Below, in pieces: positions 47,090-60,700 of a stretch of 64,000 bases of DNA. Each line of letters opens with the position of its first letter. Position 1 is the first letter of the stretch. Origin of the DNA: Liolophura sinensis (taxonomy: Eukaryota > Mollusca > Polyplacophora > Chitonida > Chitonidae); NCBI RefSeq assembly GCF_032854445.1, contig NC_088301.1:49161116-49225115 (forward strand), read 5' to 3'. The notes beneath the pieces were generated by a model. That model had not been told where the DNA came from. It was given only the letters and a program-made list of their open reading frames with translations, and did no database searches. The position numbers and the translations under genes are program-made.

Positions 47090-50050
47090 TACCAAGTACA
47101 GTTTTAAAGTGCTCCGGGAAATTTTTTTTAGGTCTTTTCCAAATGGCCATACGTTATTCTCAAATTTTTGTTTAAGTCAATGAAAATCGATTCCTGTGAC
47201 CTATTTACTTCGCTACAGAAAGTGTGGCTGAATCATCTGTAATATACAGGATTACCCCGACCCCTTTTCTGTGGGATGTAGACGAGGTAAACAGTGTTCA
47301 CATGCTTGTCTTTTAATGACAGTCGCTTCCGTGCCATTGACGCCATGTTCAGACTAGAACCCCCGCGCAAATGATCCATGTTTCTGTTCATGACACCTAT
47401 TTACAGATACGCTTATGTCTAATAATAAACAAACACATAGTCAGGCGATAAACAAGAGCTCGAACTTCAATGATGCTAATTAACAACGAAACCTTAATTT
47501 TTATCTGCTGCGTTACTGTAAATGTTCACAATGATATTTCGTAATGGTTTTCTACAGCTGAGTGAATGACGTGTCTCAAAATTGACCGACGGTTTCAAAG
47601 ATCTTGAGAAAGTGCATTGCAGGTATATCCTCCATTAAGGGCTGACTGGTTTATTTATTCAGTTTCTTTCTTTTTTTTTTTTTTGGTATCAGCAGACGAG
47701 AATAATTCGGTGCCAGTGGTTCTGATAGTAATGTGTGTGGAAGTGAGATAACATTCTTTTGCTGCGTCAAGCATCTCGTACTAAAAGACACGAAAGACGG
47801 AAGCCGACTTTGGATCAATAATTGATCTTTCTGACGTAGAAACATTGTTGATTGTTGCCAATTTGTGAATGGAAAGGTGCATCACTGTCTTTTAGGAGGG
47901 AGTCATTCCCTCGTGATTCTTGCAGTGATAGTGATGTAACAGTGGAAACAACTGAGATTAACCATTTATGCAGTGAGACCGTCTTTTATGTAGGCATTAC
48001 CAGGAGCTAATGTCGTCACCGTCAGAACAGAAGCCACCATACACAATATTCATATCTGCTTGCTCTGAACGTAAAGGCAAGCATGTGATGTTATTTTGCA
48101 TATCGATTCGGAATTAATACCGTAACTGTTGGTTACGACGAGAACACTTCATATGGCCACGCTTTCTGTTTCGTTGAACTAGAAATTTCCTGGAACAGTA
48201 CTCAGAATTATCCCCGCAGTTAAGCATAAGACGTGTATTCGGTCTAAGCACCAGACCTACCAGTGTTTAAATTGTCAGTTGTTTGTATGCAGACCTAGCA
48301 ATTGAAAGAAAAACAAAGCAAAAAGGAATATGATACTGACCAGTGAGACAAAACTTGATACACCTAACTGCGCCTCAAAGTTAACGGTATCACTTTGTAA
48401 CATTTTGACGACGCTGACCTGATATAGTTTTAGCACGAAAATTTTCCGACAAGTTTTCCGTAAGTTGCCGCAACATGAGTGAAATTCCACTGCACCTGTT
48501 TATTACTAGCGCATTGTACTGTTAGCTCCAAGATACTGCCGTGTGGGTTGATTGAGTACACATGTGTGCCACTCCTTACATGCATGTCTAACACAGTTTC
48601 TATGATGCTAACCCGGTCTCTGTTCCTAGGGCGCTGTAACGTCATTACCCTATATTTTTGATACGCTAGGCAGATGAGTATAGTTTATAACATCTAGGTA
48701 GGCTAGAATATCCGCACATTAAGTGCTGACGTACCAAAAAACTGTAACAAACAAACGATCTATATGAGTTACCTCATCAGGGGCGTTTATTTTGTTCATC
48801 ATGTATCAGATAACATCGATCCGATTACAATATGAGTATGTTTGGGAACGCCACATTTCTATAGTGAACTTTCAGGGCAACCTGCACTATCTTACGACTG
48901 ATATGTAAGCATGATTACGTAAATGGTTATCGTAACACAATATATTTTGCTCAGTCTGCGTGGATATTGCAAAAGACTTGATGTGGTCAGTGACATCAAG
49001 ATGCATGTTACTGCAATGTACCTTATGTAATGACTTAGCCATCTTAAGCTGTGCCAGTCTCCTAAATATTCTGAACCAATTCTATATTTTGATACCATAT
49101 CGTTGAAACAAAAAATGCGCACGACAAAAAAAATCGACACAGAAGACAACATGTAATTTTTTGACACTACACCTTCAAAAATGTGGCATACAGTCTGTTC
49201 CATGTCTTACACATTTCACCAATATCGTGCTTCCCACCAATAGTCATGTATATAACACAAAGTTCGTGATCAAAGATCACGTTTTATCTATGGGTGTAAG
49301 TAATAAGCGTATAACACGGGTAAAAAACATGAACACATACAACAGATTGTGTCCACAGTGTGTCTTGTTATATTATTTAGTTTTTTTATTAGTCATAAAG
49401 GATGTAATAATCAGGTTGTAAATGGTAGAATGGAAGGAATGTTGATGGTGTGTTCATAATAGTCGGTGGTTGTATATATTTGCACACAGAGACGGTTGTA
49501 AATATTAGAGTTCAAGAAATGTCGATATATTTAAAAGGGGTATAACAGTCAGTGTAAGGAACGGTGATGATCTGGTTGTAAAGAATATAATAGTCACAAG
49601 TTGTTACATTTGAATACTGGCTATCTTTTCAAAAAGGATGTGATGTTCTGCTTGAGATGACATTGTCATAGTTGCACATATCGTTGTAACCGATAATGTC
49701 TATACACAAGATATGACAGCCACAGACCGCCTGTATATAGTTTGATGATAAAGATATCTATGGCACACTATTAAAATGATAAGTCAGAATGAAGGTTGAT
49801 AAATAATAGGATGCAAAGTGTAATCTATCTATGTTTATACACCGTGTGACATTTGACATGAAGGTCATTGACACTGATGGGTGTAGAACACACGGCGAAG
49901 GTCATACGAAAATGATACTTATGACGTATTTCTACATGCAATAATAAAGGTTAAGTAATGAATTTTGAAGTATGAATTGAATATTCTTTTTACTGTAGTT
50001 GATGAGTATGTCCGGCTTTTGGCTCAATGCTTAGTAATTATATATATTTT
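47090..50050. other. non-coding region
   Basis: No gene or clear repeat. Around 49420-49600 a GGTTGTAAA motif recurs at irregular spacing and may be a decayed tandem repeat. Confidence 0.35.
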
Positions 50051-50059
50051 GTACATTTG

Positions 50060-50370
50060 GTCCCTTTATATTGTTTAATGTTGCTAATCGTGGTCACAGC
50101 ATTTTGAATAATTCTAAATCAATAACATCCAATAAATTACAATTAACATGAACGCATGATTTACCTAATTCTGCTGAAACCGTGGCGCTAGAGGATGTGT
50201 AACTTGCTACTTTTTAAGTAATTACACGAACAGTTAGAATAAACCCCTAACTGAGATAAATTGACAAGAAGCCGTATTTCACCGGTTACGTGTGAGAATT
50301 TGCCAGCTATCAGATTGTCATCGCTGCTCTTGATTTACTCTCTATGCTTTGTAAGTCTTTTAACATGATG
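50060..50370 (+). repeat. copy of dispersed repeat family R
   Basis: TACCTAATTCTGCTGAAACC, AATTACACGAACAGTTAGAA, GATAAATTGACAAGAAGCCG and TTGCCAGCTATCAGATTGTC follow the family order. Confidence 0.8.
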
Positions 50371-50599
50371 AATTCCTCTGAAGTTTATGAGCTGTGTATA
50401 ACAGATATAGTGTAGCTTTCCTGAAATATTCCTCAAGCCAAAATATATTTTATATGCTTTGTAAGCACTAAATACGAAATTTTAAATACAGTGCTAAAAC
50501 AATTACTGAAAAATTAGTTGTACTTTTGCCCTCTCCCTTAAAAATAGCAGGTAAAAGTACAGTCAATTAAAAAAAAATCAACTTTTTTTTTACAGATCA

Positions 50600-50825
50600 C
50601 TGTAAATTTGCAGTATCTTCCTTTACAGATAACGCCAGAGTTAAGTCTACCTCTGTAAATTTACAGTATCTTCCTTAACAGATAACGCCAGAGTTAAGTC
50701 TACCTCTGTAAATTTACAGTATCTTCCTTTACAGATAACGCCAGAGTTAAGTCTACCTCTGTAAATTTACAGTATCTTCCTTTACAGATAACGCCAGAGT
50801 TAAGTCTACCTCTGTAAATTTACAG
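50600..50825. repeat. 53-bp tandem repeat, 4.3 copies, each with a 14-bp palindrome
   Basis: Units start at 50600, 50653, 50706, 50759 and 50812 (partial). Each opens with CTGTAAATTTACAG, a perfect palindrome (the first unit has one change), and continues TATCTTCCTTTACAGATAAC and GCCAGAGTTAAGTCTACCT. Units are nearly identical, so the expansion is recent. Confidence 0.97.
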
Positions 50826-52129
50826 CTAATTTGCCAAAATCACTGTATATATGTTTTTTACGGCAACGGTGTCCGTATAACACAGAGGGAATTCCTGACA
50901 TTTTATCAAACCCCTGTAAACTTATAGAGAATGTTTCTGAATGATTTTTCCTCCTCGGGCAATGGGGTATACCAGTCAATTGAAATAATGGAATATATAC
51001 ATATATTATCATCTTCTTCATAATTATTCTGCTTCTTAGCTTATACTGAAAACAGTTTGTATCTGCATAATCAACCATATGTCAGCGTAAAATATGATAT
51101 TAGATGTAAAACTAAACTGCATAATGTTCAACCCCTATACTCTCTTCTCAGCCCTAATATGCACTTGCAGTTTAGATGAAATAAAACGCAACTAATGTGA
51201 CCAGTATGCAATGCCGCGAGGTCTGAATACTTGAATACAGCTATAGCGGCTTATGTTTTGATGCGTATGCGACCAGATGGTGCCGTGTTAATGGTAGTGC
51301 AGAAGAAGAAAAGAAAGCATCAAAGGTCGAAGATAAGCACTAAATGAGGAAAATGGTGATCATATATGTCTGAAAATCTAAATTGAAACACAGCTCTTCA
51401 GTTTTGCTATTGTCTCCTCGTAATCTGTATTGCTTCCAATTCAGTGCTGTGTAATGCTATAATTTTTTGGGTGTTGTTTCTTTACAATGAATAGTGCAGT
51501 AAAATACCATTACATACTAAGTATATAAAGCTGTATTTTTAGAATTCAAAATGCTAATTTTTTGACACTGTCATAAGTGAAGAGTGGATGAAATATTGAT
51601 CTCGCTTCAGAAGGAATCGCAGAGATATTATTGAATAAATAGGCCAACTGTAGTCTTCCTTTCTGCTTGTTCGACGTACGAAAGAAGTACATCGGTATTT
51701 GAGTTCACCGGAAACTGGGGAATGTTAATATATTCCCGCAATTCGGCCACAGGTCTAAAATAACGCACCTCGTTTTAAATCATTGCGATAAGTTGACATG
51801 CACTCAGCTTCGGCTAGGTCTGTCCTCCTATTAATGGGACTATGGTGGAACATAACCAGTGACGTCATTGGAACGAATTAACAGTGTCCTACACAAAGGT
51901 CAACAGTTCGGTTCAATCACAGGTTACCCAAAGACCTACTAACCGCAGTAAAGAAAAACTCCGTTTTCTGTTTTGTAGCCACAAACGTCTTGCCTAAGCC
52001 ACCTAGTTGTTTTTAGCGCACATGCACCGAGAAATATGATCAAATGCAAAAAAGAACAAAAGTGTACAATGCTTTGGTTCCCACTGTTCAAGATGGGAAG
52101 GCGAGTGGGAGTTCACTAGGCACCCACGA

Positions 52130-52450
52130 GGCCGGTCTCTTTGCATTGTTTTAATGTTGTTTGTATGTTACATGTGATGAAAACGCAACCTACTGAGTAA
52201 TTCTGAACCAGTGACGTCTAATAAATTGCAATTAATTAGGAGTATGCCTAGGTGCATTTTTTTACCTAATTCTGCTGAAGCCGTGGTGCTAGGGGGCAGA
52301 ACAGGCAGAATAAAACCCTGACTCAGGTAAATTGACAAGAGGCTGTATTTCACCCCTTACGTGTGATAGTTTGCCAGCTGTCAGCTAACTGTCGTTGCTG
52401 CTGTGGTTTTACTCTCTACGCTGTACGTCTTTAATTATATTTTATGAGTG
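52130..52450 (+). repeat. copy of dispersed repeat family R
   Basis: CCAGTGACGTCTAATAAATT, ACCTAATTCTGCTGAAGCCG, TTGACAAGAGGCTGTATTTC and TACTCTCTACGCTGTACGTC. It forms an inverted pair with 52790-53040. Confidence 0.8.
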
Positions 52451-52789
52451 TCCCATTGAATGCTTTCTTCAAGTATATGGTGTACCAGTAGACCTTGGGT
52501 CGATGACTCCATATATGCAGAGGCAGCTGAATATTTGTATTCATGAATCTATAAAACTCCTTTTGTCGTTGCGATATAAAAGCGACTATGTATAGTCTCA
52601 CAAACATGACATTACCAAATCTTTGTTGTGCACCGAGCTTGGAGTGAACGCTCGTTATTCAATGTAAAAACTCATAATGAGGTGCTTATACGGCGAGATG
52701 ATCCGAAACCTGGTTCGCGTTCAGACATCTATTCGTAGCATCTTACATATAGGACATGCAAAACTATGCGTGACCAATGAAAGTTTTAT

Positions 52790-53040
52790 TCGATGTACAA
52801 AATAAAAGACTTACTACATAGGGAGTAAAACCAGAGCACCGACGACAGTGCGGTAGTTGGTAAACGTCGTCTTGCCAGTTTAGCTCAGTTAGTGTTTATT
52901 GTTCATGAAAATAATTCAATAGGAGCATATCACACGAGCACTAGGACCATGGCGAAGACCCAGTTAGGCAAAATACGCAGAGATTGTAGTTGCAATTCAT
53001 TAGACGTCACTGGTTTATATTTACTCAAAATGCTGTGTTG
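52790..53040 (-). repeat. inverted copy of dispersed repeat family R
   Basis: GGGAGTAAAACCAGAGCACC through GCAATTCATTAGACGTCACT GG (positions 52818 to about 53012) is the reverse complement of the family order. Confidence 0.75.
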
Positions 53041-53049
53041 TCATCACAT

Positions 53050-54500
53050 TTAACATACAATCACATAAAACAATGCAAAGGAAGAAAAAGAGGGCACAGT
53101 CTTTACTGGGAAGATGTATCCAAGTATTCTTTGACAATGCATAACACATACGTGCTGATACACATCAAATTATTTTAGATATACCCAAAATGCGCCTCAA
53201 AATATATTCGAAACTTTTAAGTCTGTCTGCAACCTCAACACATCACAGCAACTTTCTTCAGTTTTCATATGAAATTTGTTTCTCATTTACACTGTACTGT
53301 TTTGTAATAGTTTGTTTTATGGTTGGTAGCGCGACAAAGTCATCCTAGCCATAACTGGGTGACCTAAGTTAGGAGTATGCCTGTCTAGGTTCAGATGTGT
53401 TGAAATTGGGTATGAATGAATACACCCAAGGCTGTCATAAGGTTGTTATTATTTCACTGCAATAAAATAATTATTACAAACATTTATATTGAGATAGCTT
53501 GTCGAAAAGACGTCTACCCTGACACAGTGTTTTAGGTGAGCTGGGTGCAAATCTTTATTAAATAGGCTTCCATAGCGCTTGGGTTTGAAGACACGTTATT
53601 AGCCAGATCCAAGTCTCAGCAGCATTTGCATTCACCCCGACTTACGTAAAGGACACGTGGCTGGAAGCCAAACTATTGTTCTATTTCTCTCCCGCCATGA
53701 AATCAGCAGGTGAAAATCCCGTGTTATTAATATCTGTATTAATGAAACAAAGTAAGTTTTCTTTATCATCCGCGCTTTATAGCGTCTGGTTTCAAAGGAT
53801 ATGCTGGCTGTAATCGTTCTACTGATAGGGCTGACATACCGGCGTTTCTGGACTTTGTATCCAGTTGATCACTTCTTTCTCATTTAACCCAAGTAATTAA
53901 GTAATTATCCGTGTATTCTCGGAGATAGTGTGACTGCTTGATGGGACAGCCCGATACCTTCCCAAACATGGCTTATTAGCAATCAGTCTGGAGGGAAGCG
54001 TACCTTGATACTAACCTAAACCGTGATTATCTTTCGCCGACCTTGGGCAGGTCGTTATATAGGTTGTCAGTTCGACCTATAGGCCAGACAGGTACAGGCT
54101 ACAGACTGAACCACGGTGTACACTTGGTATTACCAGCAGCAGAGAAACCGAGGGGAAGGGAAAAAAATTATAAATACGGTCGGTGTCTGCAGGAAATGCC
54201 CAGTGGGTTATTTCTACGTTAACTGGTGTGCGTGTGTGAGAGCGTGCATGTTGGTCACGTGATAGCTGCGATTTATTCAGTAAACCGTTAAAAGAGGGGT
54301 TTGTGTGTGTCACAGAATCACATGGGGAACTGTCAACGATTGTACACTGTCACAATCTTTGCCTTGCAGCGAACTGCAAGTCTCCAGTTCTTCGGTTGGT
54401 TGCAGATATGTAGCGAGTCTCGTTTGAGGAAACCATCATACACGCCGTCCAGTACGTGTCCGAGTTCCATTGGTGATATATTGCCCGTGCCGGGATAGTG
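53050..54500. other. region upstream of SLC16 copy B
   Basis: No exon recognised. The last few hundred bases probably hold the promoter and 5' UTR of copy B, but no TATA box or other convincing element was seen. Confidence 0.4.
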
Positions 54501-54521
54501 GGAAGGGGAACGGGAGTCAGG

Positions 54522-54708
54522 ATGAAAAAATCACATCGGACTGAGAAATTCATGGTGCTCTTTGGTGCCTTTATATCCCAACTGTTCAGCGCTGGATTCG
54601 CCAACACCCTTGGGCTCTTCTATGTGGAGTTTCTGGAGACGTTTGACACCAGCAGAGTACAAGTGGGCTGGGCCACTTCTATCTGCAGCGGGCTAGTTTT
54701 TGGCGCGG
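54522..54708 (+). CDS. SLC16 copy B exon 1 (TM1-2)
   Basis: Begins MKKSHRTEKFMVLFGAF; the donor is GTGAGT, phase 1. The frame is open throughout and serves as the reference that reveals the missing base in copy A. Confidence 0.92.
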
Positions 54709-57700
54709 GTGAGTTTTTGTCAGTGTGGACTAACAGGCATTTGTTGTATATTTGCTTATGCAACATGTGCGAATAAGTAATATGTGACATTTGACGTCTA
54801 TAGGCCAGGACTACAAGTGTAGCTACAAGTGAGAGGGCCGTCCTTTCATTAGGCATTTAGTACATTAGTATGTTAAAAGGGGTTTTCTGCATTTCCACCA
54901 GACTACACATCCTGTTCATATCTGTCCATTAGGACTGGCACAAGAATATACCATGGCGTTCACAGAAATGGACCAGTGAAATCATACACCTTATACGGTT
55001 CACTGACCTTATTTTCAGCCGTTTTTTCCATTTGTTTGCATTTGAAACCTAATTTATGTGTGCTTATGTGTCTCTCGAATTATGCTGGGAGGGAAGGGGA
55101 GAGACATACTGTGTTAATGCATTCGTCTTCTCTCCAAACCAGAGCTTGTTTGCTAAATATCTTTAAAACTTCTTGGCGAAACACCTTAATATCTACTTAG
55201 ATTTTGGTGTTTGCTATTTCTCAGCTGGGAGATGTTTTAGCATAATTCTGACTGGTTATTGCTTGTCTGCAAGCTATCCCTCAAGGTCCTTGTCTGAGAC
55301 ATTTAATAAAATTTCATTTCACGCCTTCTTATTAAGAACTTAATAAATGATTACACTTTGGAATATTTTCGCCAATTCGTTTGTCCATCTTTTAGCCGGT
55401 TTAGTTGCCTACTGCTTGCCTACTAGATATATCCTAAACTATACTTGATCCCTCAAAGTTGGCTTTTTTCGGGGAGGGGGATGGGAGACTTTGGTTTTGG
55501 GAATTTTCTATTTTATTTATGATTTGATTTGTTTTATTTATCCCGACGATTCACAGCGTTTATAAACTGTATATTATTGCCACCCACAGTGATAGTGTTC
55601 ATTTTTGTCATACTTTCCTAAACTCTCTAGGTAATGCATTTTATGATGTCGTATTTTTTTCCTGTGGGAAGACATCCTGCCACTGTATGTGCGACCTATA
55701 TTTCTAGCGTGTCGACTGTTCTGATAAGTCTACTGAATATTTATGTAACATATCGAGGTCAAATAGCCAAGGGAGAACACTGTTAAAATGTCTTTTCCGA
55801 CATTAGCAGAATACCTGTTTATCACACAAGACGTCTTGGCACCAACTCATTTCAAAGCAACAGTTCATGACGCTCTGATAACATAAAAATCAAGGGGTAT
55901 TCCTCAGACCCGAATTACTTTCCATAGTTGCTCAAGCTGAAGTCAAGAGTAAAAGAATGTAAGCATGTAAGCACTGTGCCAATGTAGAAAAAAACTTATA
56001 CAGCTCCTAGATCCAGGCTATGCGAAATTAGACACAGCCGTGGGACTGACGTCAGAGATCTCAAGCCTTTTTATCCATATGCGTACAACAATGATTAACG
56101 TATAGATAATAGCTAATGCAAAGAATCCACGACATGATTTACTGGAATAAGCATGCAAAGTAATTGCAGATGTTAAAATATCAATTGAGACTGGTAATCC
56201 TTGATGGAGGTAAAAAGAATCAATCTGCGCAGATTTTGAGTATGAGCTAATGACAACTTATACGATATATATTGCGTGGATCTATATAATTATAGGAGTC
56301 GAATGGAATTATTTAAATTAGGATTATTCAAAAGCCCTTATTATAATTTCAAGTACGCTATGTCCAACAAACTTGTTGAGTATTATGTTCCTGGAAGTAA
56401 TTCCCCTATTAAAATGGGATCGTTCGTTGATGTAAATGGATTTACCGGCTTTGAGAAATCATGAAAGGAAAAAAAGCAAAACAAATTGTCTTGTTTGAAA
56501 GAGGGGATTGAATTCAGATACAAAAACGTGGTGCATACTTTTCGTCATCTGCATGAGTAAAAGCTTTTCCTTCATTGAGTACTTGAGCGTTGCTTTGTGG
56601 AACTGTATGGCGACGAAGCTAACAAATCCTGAGATGAAAAGGAAGCATATTAAAATAATTGTACAGCGGTATTGTCCGTGAGCATATGAAAGGGAGGTCC
56701 AGAGAAAAGTCTCGCTTTTAAAAATCTTGTATGCATTCTCTCATTCGACTTATATTTGTCACAGTAACCTTTTATTCTTGCCTGTGATCTCAATACAACC
56801 ATGCTTTCTTATAATGGGGATGGCCGTTTGGGGGACATCTATATTTTTTCGAACATGCTGTCGACTTCACTTGCAATTGACATCAGTGACGTTTTGACGT
56901 AATTCTACTTAACCCAGCGTGCCACTGGTTAAGAATTTGCATAAACAGTTATAGAATAAAACTCTTTCAGAGGTAAATGGACCAACTTGCGAATATTACC
57001 GTTAACGTGTGGCCATTTGCCAACTATCACACTGTCGTCGCTGCTCTGGTTATACTCTCCATGCTCTTTAAAGAGGCGTCCTTAAAACAAGGAGTTGCGC
57101 AGTTGTCTTCCGGACATGATGAAATGAGACAATGTTTAGCCCAGGACAGCCATCGTGGAATTAGCACTATGATTATTGGAAGCCACGTTTAATGCGTGCA
57201 TAAAGTCAAAAATAATGCTAATACTTAAATTAATAAAATTGTTTTTTACATCTTTTACCAATTCAGAAAAATCTAGTGTTTTTAAGATGGGACCACACTT
57301 TCCAATGGTTTTTCGCATTATTTTGAGCGCGTGAGAATCCATTAAGGCAAAGGTTCTAAGGTAGGAAAATAACTACTTTCCCTTTTATGATATCACGCCA
57401 TATAACTTAGGGTACAGTCTTTCACTGCGCATTGAATAGCATTGACTTTGTCACATCGGTTATGTGCATTTAATGTGTTAATATTTAATATTTAAGCCTC
57501 CTCGTTTTAATCTAAAATGCAAGATGTATGGCAATTATCTCTCACCAGGATAGGCCACCTCCAGTACACACCAAGTGACCATCATTTTCTTGATGTTATG
57601 CATCCCAAATTTTTATTTAGTTAGCTGTGTACGGCAGTTTTATTTATCCATCTATCATCTACGGCTTTTTCAGTTACTTATAAATGTAAAAAAGTCACCT

Positions 57701-60700
57701 CTCAAAAAGTACCATTTTAAAGAGCCCCTAAGCGGACATTTTCATGTCAAAGTAAAATGGTTTGTCTATTTAAAGTAGCATAAATATCAACTACTTTTAT
57801 TTCAACTATTTTTAGTAACATTATGATAAAAAAGTAAACAGTTTGGTTAGAATAAAAAATAATCAAGCTGCATTTAGGAACATGAGCAAAAGGGTCAGTG
57901 TTTCTTTACATAAACAAATACTTTTTCTTTGACATCAACATTTTTAAAAAAGATGTAAATGTCTGCTTAGCGGCTCCGTACAATTTCATTGTTTTAGAAT
58001 ATTCTTTCATTTCGTTTTGCTCATGTTGGCCCATTCTTGTTTATCATGGGTGTATATGTTGATGACCTGATTTGAACATTATTTTTCAGGTATTCACTTA
58101 CGATCGCCGTTGGCTTCTTCAAACTGATGTTATTTGGCATTATTTCCTTGTTCACAAGATTGTACAAGCTGTCAATGCAAATTAATCAAACATTGTATTA
58201 TGTTCACCTTAAAAGGCCTAAATTTTATGTAATCTAAAATACACCCGAAGTCAAAGTTCTTTGTCCCTTATATTAATCTTACAGTCACATGACGCACTAT
58301 TCACAGTGGTTTTACAGCGAAATGGTTGTTTTTTTAAATGACTTGATGTGTAGCAAATGTCCTTGGAAAAGCAGGTTAATCGGGTTTATCAGGACGTGCG
58401 CTGGCTGTTCCAACTGCTTACACTTTTCTTTTGTTTAATTGTCGTGTCATGAAGCAAAAATACGACTGTAGACAGGCTTTTGTTCGTTATGCATTTATTG
58501 TAGCTACGTAATGTATGTTAACTGAACCTGTTTTGGGAGAGTACGTAACCTACAACAGTGACACGGTTGGTTTAGTCGTGGCTACCACAAAAGTGACTTA
58601 ACGTTAAACATATACAAAAAATAACCAACAAATTGTACACCTTAATGATCAAAACTTTAATAATGTTAAATCCGATATTTTGTCAGCAGTTATGAGAACG
58701 TTAACATGTTAAGTTAAAATTTACAAACATTTACAAAATCGTTTATCAGTCATGTTTACTGTTTTGATTTTTTAATTGATTGGTGTTTCAAGAATGTTTC
58801 ATTTATATCAGTGCGATCAGGAGTATTGTTGGTGAAAACCAGGCAAGTAAAGGGGAAAACCATGCGCCTGGCCAGGTACCTGGCAAGCCGAATGATTTAG
58901 ATGCCGTCACGGCAGTGGGAGCTGGAATTAAGTCTGCATGAAAGACTTACCTGGCCCAGTGCTAGTGGGCTTCCGAAAACGCCATTAAACCCGTCCAAGG
59001 TGTAAGCTTTTTTCACCAAAACAGCCATCAAAAATGTCTTTATGTAGTTGGTTGAGAAGTATTTTTGCGCACATGTTATTTCTTGATTGGAAGCTATATA
59101 ATTGCTTTATATCCAATGTGGTTTTTAATCCCTAAGGCATTACACGTAGTAAAGGTGAAAGGTTATATAAGTGAAACTTCATGAGTATAGCGTAAGACAT
59201 CAATCAAATAAATAAAATAATCTGTCGCAATGAAAAAAACAATAAAGTAAACTGTCGCAATACAAACACACAATAAAAGAAAATTCCACAAATAGAAACA
59301 CAGAATGTAGGAAACAAGAACATCCGTATGTGGGAAGGTCAACAACCTGTGGATGGTCGCAGGTTTCCCCCGAGCTCTGCCCGATTGCCTGCCAACATAA
59401 TGCTGACCGTTGTCATATGAGTGAAACTTCTTGAGTATAGCGTAAAACATCAATCAAATAAATAAAATAATCTGTCGCAGTGGAAAAAACAATAAAGGAA
59501 ACAGTCGCAATACAAATACACAATTAAGGAGACGTGGTGTGGTCCCATCTTAAAAACATTGGGAGCACAAAATAAAGGAAACCATTGCATCAGAAAAACA
59601 CAGGAAAGAATATCTGATTATTAAATGGCTACTGTTCTAGACTGTTTAGACCTCCTTGTAGCAACCCTAGTAACATTTCTTGATTAACATCCTAATTTGT
59701 TTTCTTTTTCGCAATGTTTTCTTCAACAGGACTGGTAGCTGGAATAATTGTTCACAAACTAGGAGTTAGACTATCTTCAGGAATAGGCGGAATATTGTCC
59801 TTTGCTGGCCTGCTATCTTCGTCCTTTGCTCCGTCCATCACCGCCATATATCTCACATTTGGAACCATAGGTTGGTATTCATTTATACGATTCCTTTTAC
59901 TAAACCTTTTAGGCATATCAAAGGGTATGCACAGAATCACAGATATAATCGTACCGCGGTTGTTTGGTGTGGGCATGTTTATATCATTATCTTGTGCAGA
60001 TGGTTATTATTTGCAGACTTTAAGTATTTACCCAGGTTAAAGTGGACAGCGTTCGACCAAAAAGAAAGGACGCTCAATAAAGAACAGTGGAAAGAAAATT
60101 TTGAGCACAGTAATTAGAGGGACAAATCTCCGGAAACAATGTCATAGTAACAGTTTCCTAAACGTAGCTTAATTGCAGCAATTACGTACAAGCACATGCA
60201 AAGAAACTGTGGTGTTGAACTGAAGCGAATGCCTTTGATAATCATCATGTTTATTGATTAAACATGATGAATGTTATGGCAACGTTTTGAGTGATGTCTA
60301 ATATAATACTCTTAACATCACCGCGTTTATACCTAGTTCTTCTTAAGCGATGGTGCAAGGGGTTTGTCAGTGGCTAATGTTTAAGCATTTACACGAACAG
60401 GCTCAATACGCCTCACGAAAGAGGCTAGATTTCATCACTTATGTGCGAGTATTTACCAACTATCACACTGACGTCGCTGCTATGTTTTGAACCTCTATGT
60501 TACACTGAGGATTGATTTGGTTGTACATGCATGTATGCCCGTCCGGTTGCAAATGTCTGTATCTGGAACCGATGCCACATAGCCATTTCTGACTTAAATT
60601 AAACTTTGAAACGCAATCTTAAAACTTATTTTGGGGCTTAACACCTTACAGTTTTTTCAACCTTATCAATGTTATATTAAGACAAACGTGTCCAAATTTC

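Noticed and set aside
50600-50825. CRISPR-like array
   Set aside because: The whole 53-bp unit repeats with no unique spacers, and the host is a eukaryote. It is an ordinary tandem repeat.
54498-54521. N-terminal extension of SLC16 copy B
   Set aside because: It would need a GTG start. The ATG at 54522 matches the position expected from copy A.
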